Below are positions 1 to 7,614 of a DNA stretch of 59,955 nucleotides, in pieces. The first letter of the stretch is position 1; the number at the start of each line of letters is the position of its first letter. The notes below the pieces were generated by a model. That model searched no databases and was not told the DNA's origin. It saw only the letters and a list, made by a program, of their open reading frames with translations. The stretch is from CBDUBS01 sp965365445. Lineage in GTDB: Bacteria; Bacteroidota; Rhodothermia; Rhodothermales; DASSAV01. The position numbers and the translations under genes were made by a program. The stretch spans positions 1 to 59,955 of the forward strand of contig CBDUBS010000004.1 in the NCBI GenBank assembly GCA_965365445.1. The letters are read 5' to 3'.

Positions 1-1065
1 ATAGATGGTCCCGGTGCTGGGGATGCCATGATTAGTGACACCGGCAAAGGCGTCGGTGTACCCCATCCCTTTATGGCTGATGGTGTCCGGCAACCTTATC
101 CCGCTCCGCCGGATAGGCCAGGCCATGTTCCCCTCCGGCGTCCTCGCTCGTCACCGGCTGCCCGGCGCCTGGCCGGGGAGAAGGGAATCGATCTATCGAC
201 CATTCGTGGAACAGGTCCGGAGGGCCGTATTTGCATTATTGATGTAGTGGAGGCCAATGAAGCAAAGCAGCAGGACCATCCTGCGCCGGAGGTGGCTCCT
301 GGCGTAAGATCACCTTCGCTCTCTGATACTCAAGAAAAGGAAACGGCGTCCCGGTTCATGCCGGATGCTACAGATTTCGTGATACCGTTTTCGTCCATGC
401 GCACGATCATCGCGCAGCGACTCGTGCATAGTTCCCGGACTATTCCGCACTTCTGGGTAAATGTCGATGTGGATATGACGGAAGCCTCTCGCTGGAGACA
501 GGTCATCAGCAGGTCCGGTGGCATTCGTCTTACGTTCACCGACTTTATAATCAAGGCGACAACACTGGCATTGCGTGCCATGCCCGCATTGAATGCATTC
601 GTTGAAGACGACCGATCCATACAGAAAGGCAGAATACATATCGGCCTGGCAACGAGCGTCGATGGGGGGCTTATGGTACCGGTCATCCCGAATACTGATC
701 TGATGACACTCGCTCAATTGGCCACAAGCCGAAAGGAGATTACAGAGCGAGCCCGCAGCGGCCAGATGAACCTCGATACGCCCGGAACTTTCACGATTAC
801 TTCGCTCGGGATGTATGGTGTGCGCGATTTTCTGCCCATCATCAACCCTCCACAGGCGGCCATATTGGCTGTGGGGGCTGTCGAAAAACGCGTGGCGCCC
901 GTTAACGATGCCATAGGAATCAGGGAAATGATGACGCTTACGTTAGGGGCCGATCACCGCGTTATCGATGGCGTGATGGCTGCGGAATTTCTGAATAAAA
1001 TCAAAGCCTCCCTGGAGAATATTCAGGCCCTTGCGGCAACGTGGGTCGGTGCGAATGGTGTGTGA
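1..1065 (+). CDS. 2-oxoacid dehydrogenase E2 (dihydrolipoamide acyltransferase), 5' end outside window
   Basis: This is the acyltransferase core of a pyruvate or branched-chain 2-oxoacid dehydrogenase complex, moving the acyl group from lipoyl-lysine to CoA. The frame is open from base 1, so the ATG at 28 is probably internal and the lipoyl domain lies upstream of the window. Visible order: a Pro-rich linker, a peripheral subunit-binding domain (SSPAARRLAGEKGIDL, then GTGPEGRI) and the catalytic domain. The latter carries FTITSLGMYGVRDF, NPPQAAILAVG and the active-site motif DHRVIDG (catalytic His and Asp). The E1 and E3 partners are not in the window, so the substrate (pyruvate versus branched-chain) cannot be fixed. 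The family is certain; the truncation is judged from the open frame. Confidence 0.93.
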   Translation: MDGPGAGDAMISDTGKGVGVPHPFMADGVRQPYPAPPDRPGHVPLRRPRSSPAARRLAGEKGIDLSTIRGTGPEGRICIIDVVEANEAKQQDHPAPEVAPGVRSPSLSDTQEKETASRFMPDATDFVIPFSSMRTIIAQRLVHSSRTIPHFWVNVDVDMTEASRWRQVISRSGGIRLTFTDFIIKATTLALRAMPALNAFVEDDRSIQKGRIHIGLATSVDGGLMVPVIPNTDLMTLAQLATSRKEITERARSGQMNLDTPGTFTITSLGMYGVRDFLPIINPPQAAILAVGAVEKRVAPVNDAIGIREMMTLTLGADHRVIDGVMAAEFLNKIKASLENIQALAATWVGANGV

Positions 1066-1139
1066 CCGGGCTAATGGCCGGATTTCGTAGAAACCCCGAG
1101 GTCTACCGACAACGGATTGATCCAAAAATCAGGTTATTT

Positions 1140-1862
1140 ATGAAAGCCCTCATTTTCGATTGCGACGGGGTAATCGTCGATACAGAGCGAGACGGCCACA
1201 GGGTAGCCTTCAACCGGGCTTTCGAGCGTAAGGACATCGATGTGTTCTGGGATGAAGTCCTATACGGCGAGCTCCTGCTGGTTGCCGGTGGAAAGGAAAG
1301 AATGCGTCATTATTTCGACCGGAATGGATGGCCTGCTTCGATGTCTTCTCGCGATGCCTTCATTCAGGAACTGCATCATCTCAAAACCGCACTTTTTATG
1401 GAGATCATTGAGAACGGCGAATTGCCCTTGCGTAGCGGGGTCGCCCGTATAGTAGATGAAGCCATCGCGGAGGGGGTGCAACTGGGTGTATGCTCAACAT
1501 CAAATGAACGAGCGGTTAACCTTGTCGTCGAAAAAATGCTTGGCCCGGAGCGCCGGCAGCATTTCGCATTCATACTGGCGGGTGATGTTGTTTCTCGCAA
1601 AAAACCCGATCCGGAGATATATACACTGGCACGAAGAAATCTGGGCATACCAGCCACCGAATGCGTCGTGGTAGAGGATAGCCGGAACGGTTTGCTGTCC
1701 GCTAAAGGAGCCGGAATGCACTGTCTGGTTACGAAAAGCTTCTACACCCACGATGAAGATTTTTCGGAAGCCGATCTTGTCGTTGGCGAGTTGGGCGAGG
1801 TCGGCCAACCCTGCATACACATAAATGACCTGCGCATGTGGGGCAAGCCGGTTTCAATTTGA
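1140..1862 (+). CDS. HAD-superfamily phosphatase, CbbY/PGMB-like
   Basis: Predicted sugar-phosphate phosphatase or phosphomutase of 240 aa. The start at 1140 is chosen because the protein then opens with the HAD motif I, ALIFDCDGVIVDTE (nucleophile Asp and acid Asp). Motif II is probably the Ser/Thr of GVCSTSN, motif III the Lys of SRKKPDPEIY, and motif IV VVVEDSRNGLLSAKGAGM. The helical cap between motifs I and II is of the CbbY/beta-phosphoglucomutase size. The gene sits 74 bases after the E2 gene and 39 bases before the aldolase gene, so it probably belongs to the same transcript as the sugar enzymes. The specific substrate is not readable from sequence; a role in clearing or recycling a sugar phosphate of this pathway is inferred. 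Confidence 0.88.
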   Translation: MKALIFDCDGVIVDTERDGHRVAFNRAFERKDIDVFWDEVLYGELLLVAGGKERMRHYFDRNGWPASMSSRDAFIQELHHLKTALFMEIIENGELPLRSGVARIVDEAIAEGVQLGVCSTSNERAVNLVVEKMLGPERRQHFAFILAGDVVSRKKPDPEIYTLARRNLGIPATECVVVEDSRNGLLSAKGAGMHCLVTKSFYTHDEDFSEADLVVGELGEVGQPCIHINDLRMWGKPVSI

Positions 1863-1901
1863 ATCAGTGAACCCATCGTATACACGAATACCCCTATCTA
1901 C

Positions 1902-2552
1902 ATGAAGATTTTTTTTGATACCGCAGAAGTTGATGCTATTCGTACCGGCGTGGAGAGCGGACTGGTGCGTGGTGTAACTACCAACCCTACCCATATTCTC
2001 AAATCGGGGGCGGTATTCGAAGAGGTTGTCCGGCAGATTTGTGACATCGTACCCGAACATGTCAGCGCAGAACCGGTGGCTCACTCGGCTGACGATCTGA
2101 TTCGGGGGGCGGAACGTATTGCCGGGATGCATCCGAAGATTGTTGTTAAAATTCCGATGACTCGCGACGGTATCAAGGTGGTTCCGGTTCTGGAATCGCA
2201 GGGTATCCGGACGAACGTCACCATGGTGTTTTCGCCGACCCAGGCGTTTCTCGCTATGAGTGCCGGTGCGAGCTTCGTGAGCATCGTCCTGAGCCGTCTG
2301 GAGAAGGTGGGTCAGGAAACGGACCGGCTCATTGAAGACACGATGCTCATCAAACAGAACTACGGTTTTCCGTCTGAAGTGATTGCGGCCAGTATAAAAA
2401 CACAGCCGACCTTATTGATCTGCCTGCGGAAGAAGGTGGATATCGCAACCATTCCCCCCTCCTTATTCGATGAACTGTTTCAGCATCCCCTTACGGATTC
2501 TGGACTGGACCAGTTTAACAGGGATTGGGAGAAAGTCAGAACGGAGGGATAG
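1902..2552 (+). CDS. TalC/fructose-6-phosphate aldolase-like transaldolase
   Basis: Small transaldolase-family class I aldolase of 216 aa, the usual length for TalC/FSA. Family signatures are FFDTAEVDAI (N-terminal Asp), GVTTNPTHI and VVKIPMTRDGIK, whose Lys is the Schiff-base residue. It would cleave or transfer a dihydroxyacetone unit of a ketose or ketose phosphate. Aligned without gaps to E. coli FsaA from memory, the residue that separates FSA (Tyr131) from transaldolases (Phe) falls in FVSIVLSR and is Val here. Substrate choice may therefore differ from both. The stop is followed after two bases by the PfkB start, and the Shine-Dalgarno GGAGGG of that gene lies inside this gene's last codons, so translation is coupled. 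Confidence 0.88.
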   Translation: MKIFFDTAEVDAIRTGVESGLVRGVTTNPTHILKSGAVFEEVVRQICDIVPEHVSAEPVAHSADDLIRGAERIAGMHPKIVVKIPMTRDGIKVVPVLESQGIRTNVTMVFSPTQAFLAMSAGASFVSIVLSRLEKVGQETDRLIEDTMLIKQNYGFPSEVIAASIKTQPTLLICLRKKVDIATIPPSLFDELFQHPLTDSGLDQFNRDWEKVRTEG

Positions 2553-2554
2553 TA

Positions 2555-3532
2555 ATGCAACGTCCCGTCGTCGCTTTTGGAGAAGTACTGTGGGACCTGT
2601 TCCCGTCAGGGCCCGTGCTTGGTGGAGCACCTTTCAATTTCATATACCGCATGGCGGAACTCGGTCATGAGGGCGTCATGATCAGTGCGATCGGTAAAGA
2701 CGAACTCGGTCGGCAGGCCGTGAACGCTATCGAGGCATCGGGCGTTTCGAGCACGCAGATTCAGCACGTGGAGCGCTTCCCGACAGGGACGGTGGATATA
2801 AAGTTTGATGAGAAAAAACAGCCGCATTATGTAATTACCCAGGGGGTTGCTTACGACCACATTGCACTTACCTCTTCACTGGAAGCGCTTGTTGCTCGTG
2901 CCGGCTGCTTGTGTTTCGGCACCTTGGCCCAGCGGCATCCGGACTCGCGTAGAACCCTTTCAACACTCCTTGACAGTCTGGAGGCTACTGAAAGCGGCTT
3001 GCGGTTTCTGGATATAAACCTCCGCAAAGATTGTTTTAGCCTGGAGACGATCAGGGACTCTCTTCGTCGCGCCGATATAGTCAAGCTGAATGACACCGAA
3101 GCCGTAGCCCTTGCAGAGATGTTTTCCTGGCCTGAAAGGGAGGCAAGTGCTGTTCTTTCTCATCTCATCGAAGCGTGGGACCTTCTCTATGGCGTAGTGA
3201 CCCTGGGCGAGCAGGGAGCGCTGTGCCAGTCCAGAGACGGCAGGCGAGTGTACGAGCCAGGGTATGAAATTGACCTCATCGATCCGTGCGGTTCGGGAGA
3301 CGCATTCGCGGCCGGCTTCCTGGATCAGATCCTCCGTGGGCATTCCATGGAGCAGGGATGCCGACTCGGCAACATACTGGGTGCGCTCGTGGCTACTCAA
3401 AGAGGCGCAACCCGGCCGGTAACTTCTCAGATGATCACTCAATTCCGGAATGAACCACCGTACCGCGTGGTCAATCCGGCGTTCACCAGTTTCATTACTC
3501 AAACGGAGAACTATCCACTATGGACGAACTGA
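2555..3532 (+). CDS. PfkB-family carbohydrate kinase (fructokinase-like)
   Basis: ATP-dependent sugar kinase of the ribokinase/PfkB fold, 325 aa. ATG 2555 is preferred because GGAGGG stands just upstream and the protein then starts with VVAFGEVLWDLFP. Further marks are the substrate-side GGAPFNF near residue 25, NLRKDC, KLNDTEA, and the C-terminal signature DPCGSGDAFAAGF (anion hole and catalytic Asp). The overall layout is closest to fructokinases. It overlaps the next gene by 13 bases and is coupled to the aldolase gene upstream. Phosphorylation of the sugar made by the neighbouring isomerases is the simplest role; the exact sugar is unknown. Confidence 0.92.
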   Translation: MQRPVVAFGEVLWDLFPSGPVLGGAPFNFIYRMAELGHEGVMISAIGKDELGRQAVNAIEASGVSSTQIQHVERFPTGTVDIKFDEKKQPHYVITQGVAYDHIALTSSLEALVARAGCLCFGTLAQRHPDSRRTLSTLLDSLEATESGLRFLDINLRKDCFSLETIRDSLRRADIVKLNDTEAVALAEMFSWPEREASAVLSHLIEAWDLLYGVVTLGEQGALCQSRDGRRVYEPGYEIDLIDPCGSGDAFAAGFLDQILRGHSMEQGCRLGNILGALVATQRGATRPVTSQMITQFRNEPPYRVVNPAFTSFITQTENYPLWTN

Positions 3533-4518
3533 AAATCTGTATGGGCATCTGGGGACAATCGAATCTTCCGGATCGCTTCAATGTCAATGGTTTCGGCGAA
3601 TTCGTGCCCGTAATCGACCGCATTAAGGAGTGCGGCGAAATCGAAGGCATTCAGGGCATTGAACTGCACGTTCCTACCGAAATCAACAATGAGAACGTGG
3701 ATGAGATCGAGAAGGTGCTTCAGGATTACAACCTGCAGATGGTGCAGCTCTGCGGGCACACCTGGACGGAAAAACGCTTTAAGAACGGCGCGCTTGCCGA
3801 CGCCGATCCTTCCATAAGACAACAGGCAATCGACCGTGTAAAGGAAGCCCTGGATATGGGTGCACGTTTCGATGTGCCGATAAGTGTCCTGTGGCCGGCA
3901 ACGGACGGAAGCGATTTCCCGCTCCAGCAGAGTTACCTGACTCTGTACGACCGCTACGTTGAAAGCATCAGGAAAATTCTGGAGTACCTTCACGCCAACA
4001 ACTACGCCACAAAGATCTGTATCGAGCCCAAGCCATTTGAGCCGCGCTCGCATATTCTCGTAGGTACGACGGCGCAGGCCCTCTGCCTGGTAAACGAGAT
4101 CGACGATCCCAACTTCGGCCTGAACATCGACATCGGCCACAGCCTGATCGCGCACGAAAACGTTGAGGACCAGGTGGCGTTGGTGCTGCGTTACGGCAAG
4201 CTGTACCATACCCACTTTAACGACAACGATCAGCAGGCGGATATGGACGTGCCGCCCGGGGTTGTCAACTTCATCCGCCTCGTCACCTTCCTGTACGTGC
4301 TGGATGAGGCGGGTTACGACGGCTGGTATGGACTGGATCTGTTCCCCTACCGGGACAAGCCCCGCGACTTCATCGAGCTTTCTGTGGAAAACCTTCGACT
4401 GGCCAAACGAGTGGTTCGGCACATGCGAGAAAACGGTGCTGCCGAATTGCAGAAGCAGGGCAACAAGGGTATCGAGATGAACCGCCTCATTATGAGGAGC
4501 ATCAAGGAAGCACAATAA
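3520..4518 (+). CDS. Xylose-isomerase-like TIM-barrel protein (sugar isomerase/epimerase)
   Basis: AP-endonuclease-2/xylose-isomerase-like barrel of 332 aa. Likely divalent-metal ligands are visible on successive strands: Glu in KICIEPKP (about residue 168), Asp/His in NIDIGHSL, His in YHTHFNDN, and the Asp of YGLDLFPY. These are the positions typical of metal-dependent sugar isomerases and epimerases. The start overlaps the kinase gene by 13 bases, and the next barrel gene follows after 11 bases, so the two TIM-barrel genes are co-expressed. The protein is longer than IolE/IolI-type members and resembles the subgroup annotated as sugar isomerases. Substrate unknown. A long antisense frame over the same bases is a codon-bias shadow. 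Confidence 0.87.
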   Translation: MDELKICMGIWGQSNLPDRFNVNGFGEFVPVIDRIKECGEIEGIQGIELHVPTEINNENVDEIEKVLQDYNLQMVQLCGHTWTEKRFKNGALADADPSIRQQAIDRVKEALDMGARFDVPISVLWPATDGSDFPLQQSYLTLYDRYVESIRKILEYLHANNYATKICIEPKPFEPRSHILVGTTAQALCLVNEIDDPNFGLNIDIGHSLIAHENVEDQVALVLRYGKLYHTHFNDNDQQADMDVPPGVVNFIRLVTFLYVLDEAGYDGWYGLDLFPYRDKPRDFIELSVENLRLAKRVVRHMRENGAAELQKQGNKGIEMNRLIMRSIKEAQ

Positions 4519-4529
4519 TCCGTACAGTC

Positions 4530-5606
4530 ATGCCAGGTATGCCGGAAAGCACTTTTGAGGGAATTCAAGGCCCCGCCGTTTGCCTTACGCAGTTCCTTCG
4601 GGATACCCCCCCGTTCGATGCCCTCGAATCGCTCGCTGTCTGGGCGGCCGGCCTGGGGTACAGGGGTGTACAGCTCCCGGCCTGGGACAAACGATGCATC
4701 GATCTCGACCATGCGGCCGAATCCGACGCCTATTGCGACGATTTACGCGATTTGCTGGATCGAAAAGGTCTGGTGATAACCGAACTGGGCGCCTTTCTGG
4801 CCGGACAAGTGCTCGCATTTCATTCGGTTTATGAAATCATGTTTCAGCCGTTCTATCCTTCCGGGCTTGGTGAAGACGAACGTACCGAATGGGCGACGAG
4901 GGAGATCATCAAGACGATCCGGGCTTCTGAACGGCTGGGAACGAACGTGATTCCGGCACTGTCCGGTGGCCTGGCATGGCCGTTCATGTACCCTTGGCCC
5001 CAGCGTCCCGGAGGACTCATCGAGCAAGCCTTTGAAGAACTGGCCAGGCGGTGGCGGCCCGTGCTCGACGCGGCAGCCGAAGCGGGGGTTTACATTGCAT
5101 TCGAGTTGCATCCCGGCTCCGACGTGTTCGATGGTTCCACCTTCGAGCGCTTTCTGGACGCTACCAATGGGCATCCAGCCGTAGCCGTCAACTATGATCC
5201 CAGCCACTTCGTCCTCCAGCAGTTGGACTACCTTGATTTCATCAGGCGATACGGCGACCGTATCCGCGGTTTTCATGTCAAGGACGCCGAATTCCGAGGC
5301 GACGGCAGGGTAGGAGTATACGGGGGATATGAGTCGTGGTCCGGGCGAGCTGGACGCTTCAGAACCCCCGGGGATGGACAGGTGGATTTTTCAAGGGTAT
5401 TTACCCTGCTCACCGAAGCCGGATTTCGAGGGTGGGCCGTGCTCGAATGGGAGTGCACCGTAAAGTCCCCGGAGCAGGGAGCCAGAGAAGGGGCTCCATT
5501 TATCCGGAAACACCTGATCGAAGCGACTACCGTAGCCTTTGATGATTTCGTAAAAGGACAGACAGATACTGAACGCAACCGCCTCATTCTTGGGTTAACC
5601 CGTTGA
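4530..5606 (+). CDS. Sugar phosphate isomerase/epimerase (IolE-like TIM barrel)
   Basis: Second xylose-isomerase-like barrel, 358 aa, only distantly related to the one upstream. It belongs to a well-known subgroup marked by ALSGGLAWPFMYPWPQRP (near residue 145), FELHPGSDVFDG, NYDPSHFVLQQLDYL, GFHVKDAEF, GVYGGYESW and WAVLEWEC. Glu, Asp, His and Glu in these segments are the expected metal ligands. From established genome context, such proteins usually travel with Gfo/Idh/MocA oxidoreductases, and one lies at 24355 in this locus; together they point to oxidised or epimerised glycosides rather than plain glycolysis. The first ATG (4530) or the one at 4539 could be the start. The stop overlaps the TTG just before the next gene. 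Confidence 0.9.
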   Translation: MPGMPESTFEGIQGPAVCLTQFLRDTPPFDALESLAVWAAGLGYRGVQLPAWDKRCIDLDHAAESDAYCDDLRDLLDRKGLVITELGAFLAGQVLAFHSVYEIMFQPFYPSGLGEDERTEWATREIIKTIRASERLGTNVIPALSGGLAWPFMYPWPQRPGGLIEQAFEELARRWRPVLDAAAEAGVYIAFELHPGSDVFDGSTFERFLDATNGHPAVAVNYDPSHFVLQQLDYLDFIRRYGDRIRGFHVKDAEFRGDGRVGVYGGYESWSGRAGRFRTPGDGQVDFSRVFTLLTEAGFRGWAVLEWECTVKSPEQGAREGAPFIRKHLIEATTVAFDDFVKGQTDTERNRLILGLTR

Positions 5607-5611
5607 GAAAA

Positions 5612-6862
5612 ATGAAACCAATTATCCTTGTTTCCGGACTTCTAGTCTCTTTCGTGCTCCTGGGTTGTGAGGACAAACCTGTTGCTGATGCTCAATCTGA
5701 AGTCCTGTCGTTGGACCAATGGACTTATATCAACGCCGACAGTACGCGGCAGAAATGGGGAGACTGGGATGAACCAAAGTTCCTCCGCTATTTCGGCCTG
5801 GACTTTCATGACGTAAATGGTGACGGATACAAAGACGTCGTTTCCGGCCGGTATTTCTACCGCAATCCAGGGGGAGATATGTCCGGGCCGTGGGCGCGTG
5901 TCGACCTGGGACAAAATATAGACGGGATGCTATTTGTCGATGTCGATGGAGATGACATGGCAGATATCATCGGTACCGGGTTGCCCAACGTGTACTGGAT
6001 AGAGGCAAAGGACCGTGAAGGCAATGGTTGGACGATTAAAACGGTCGCCCAGTTGAAGGAAACCGGACATCTCAACGGACAGGGTTACCGCGTCGCTCAG
6101 GTTGTGGCCGGAGGGAAGCCGGAGATACTGCTTAGCGTGGGCGACGGCATTTGGTACCTCGAAATCCCTGATCAACCCGAAACTGCAGAATGGCCCAAAA
6201 CGCTGATTGCGCCAGAAGCCTACGATGAAGGAATTGCGGTAGGGGATCTGGATGGGGATGGCGACATCGATATTGCCGGAGGCATCGAACTGCCGGGGGA
6301 TAGCCTGGTGGCGGGCACCAGGGATCTCCATTGGCAGAACAGTATGGTCGCCTGGTGGGAAAACCCTGGTAATGGATCGCACCCCTGGACGAAACACGAG
6401 ATTGGTTATTCTACCCAGGCTGACCGGTTTGAAATAGCTGATTTCAATGGCGATGGAAGAATGGATATGGCCACGTCAGAGGAAAGATATCCCGGCGACG
6501 TGCCCAATTCGAGTGTAGTCTGGTTCAAGGCGCCGGAAGATCCACGGCAGGGTTCTTGGGAGGCGCACACGATTACTACGGCTTTCTCTTTGAACAACCT
6601 CGATGTTGCGGACCTCGACGAGGACGGGGATATAGATGTGGTAACTAACGAGCACAAGGGACCTGACCTCCGCACTCTGGTCTACGAAAACGATGGAACA
6701 GGCCAGTTCACCGAACATGTTATCGGCACGGGCAAGGAGGCGCACCTGGGTTCACAACTGGCAGACCTGGACAACGATGGCGACCTGGATATGGTAAGCC
6801 ATGCCTGGGATGCCTATCAAAACCTTCATGTATGGCGAAACGATGCCAGAACAGGTCAATGA
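5612..6862 (+). CDS. FG-GAP/VCBS beta-propeller lipoprotein, type B
   Basis: Predicted outer-membrane lipoprotein of 416 aa. ATG 5612 gives a signal peptide ending in the lipobox VLLGC. The rest is a run of FG-GAP repeats with Ca2+-binding loops such as DVNGDGYKD, DVDGDDMAD, DLDGDGDID, DFNGDGRMD, DLDEDGDID and DLDNDGDLD, consistent with a seven-bladed propeller. The protein aligns over its whole length with residues about 400-795 of the 1205-aa protein at 7615: shared segments include WTYINADST/WHYIQVDST, FYRNPGG/FYINPGG, NNLDVAD, TNEHK and HLGSQL. It starts five bases after the isomerase gene, so a surface protein is made from the catabolic transcript. A ligand-binding role beside SusC/SusD is inferred. 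Confidence 0.86.
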   Translation: MKPIILVSGLLVSFVLLGCEDKPVADAQSEVLSLDQWTYINADSTRQKWGDWDEPKFLRYFGLDFHDVNGDGYKDVVSGRYFYRNPGGDMSGPWARVDLGQNIDGMLFVDVDGDDMADIIGTGLPNVYWIEAKDREGNGWTIKTVAQLKETGHLNGQGYRVAQVVAGGKPEILLSVGDGIWYLEIPDQPETAEWPKTLIAPEAYDEGIAVGDLDGDGDIDIAGGIELPGDSLVAGTRDLHWQNSMVAWWENPGNGSHPWTKHEIGYSTQADRFEIADFNGDGRMDMATSEERYPGDVPNSSVVWFKAPEDPRQGSWEAHTITTAFSLNNLDVADLDEDGDIDVVTNEHKGPDLRTLVYENDGTGQFTEHVIGTGKEAHLGSQLADLDNDGDLDMVSHAWDAYQNLHVWRNDARTGQ

Positions 6863-6886
6863 TCCTGCAGTCGCAACGACTTTCGT

Positions 6887-7495
6887 ATGGTTTCTATGTG
6901 CGAACCGATTACCAAATCGCCCCAACGTCCCGCAGGAAAAAACGATACACTCTGGTGGGATAAAATTCGGAGGGGAGACTATGTGGCCTTTGAATCTCTG
7001 TTTCGCACTTATTCCGGCGATCTGTACCGCTACCTGTTCCAGATAGTTCGCACGAAAACGGTAGCAGAGGAGCTGGTTCAGGATTTATTTGTGTCGTTGT
7101 GGTCGCACAGAAGCCGTCTTTCAATCAATCAAAGTGTTCGCTCTTACCTTTTCGTGGCGGCTCGCCATCGGGCCATCGACCACCTGCGCCACCAGAAGCT
7201 AGTCCGGTCCCGAATTGAAAGAGAAGGGGCGCAACATCATATTCGGATCGAACGCGATAAAACAATCGATCCGGAGGGGGACTTATGTTGTCAGGAGCTG
7301 GATGAAAGGTTCAGGCAAACGCTTGAATCGCTGCCCCATCGGAGGCGGGAAATTTATGAGTTGAGCCGAGCCAGTGGCCTGACGTATCAGGAAATTGCAG
7401 AGGTACTGGGTATTTCCGTCAAAACCGTAGAAACGCAGATGAACCGCGCTTTTTCTGCTCTGCGTTACCATTTACGCGAATACCTCAAGCAATAA
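6887..7495 (+). CDS. ECF-type RNA polymerase sigma factor (orphan)
   Basis: Extracytoplasmic-function sigma factor of 202 aa (an alternative Met lies at 6896). Region 2 carries FRTYSGDLYRYLFQIV, AEELVQDLFVSLW and SYLFVAARHRAIDHLR. Region 4 carries LPHRRREIYELSR and the helix-turn-helix GLTYQEIAEVLGISVKTVE. It has the form seen with SusC/SusD loci. No FecR-type anti-sigma gene follows; the next gene is the 1205-aa propeller protein, and the only FecR in the window (26309) is attached to another sigma factor. It stands 24 bases after the propeller lipoprotein. Control of the surface genes from 7615 to 19056 is inferred from position. Confidence 0.93.
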   Translation: MVSMCEPITKSPQRPAGKNDTLWWDKIRRGDYVAFESLFRTYSGDLYRYLFQIVRTKTVAEELVQDLFVSLWSHRSRLSINQSVRSYLFVAARHRAIDHLRHQKLVRSRIEREGAQHHIRIERDKTIDPEGDLCCQELDERFRQTLESLPHRRREIYELSRASGLTYQEIAEVLGISVKTVETQMNRAFSALRYHLREYLKQ

Positions 7496-7614
7496 GCCGG
7501 GAGTTGGATGAAACCGGTATCGTTATCATGAAAACCCGTTTCTCTGACGGGTAGTGTTGTGACGTATAGCCTCGGGCGGCACTCTGGAACACCCTAATTT
7601 CTAACGGTTGACCC

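Noticed and set aside
3511..4515. Long minus-strand frame of 334 codons opposite the first isomerase gene
   Set aside because: The plus strand encodes a clear metal-site TIM barrel with coupling to both neighbours; the antisense frame has no domain, start signal or protein-like composition and results from codon bias.
7534..7552. ACCCGT/ACGGGT hairpin between the orphan sigma gene and the 1205-aa gene
   Set aside because: Six base pairs without a T tract or match to other sites in the window; could occur by chance.
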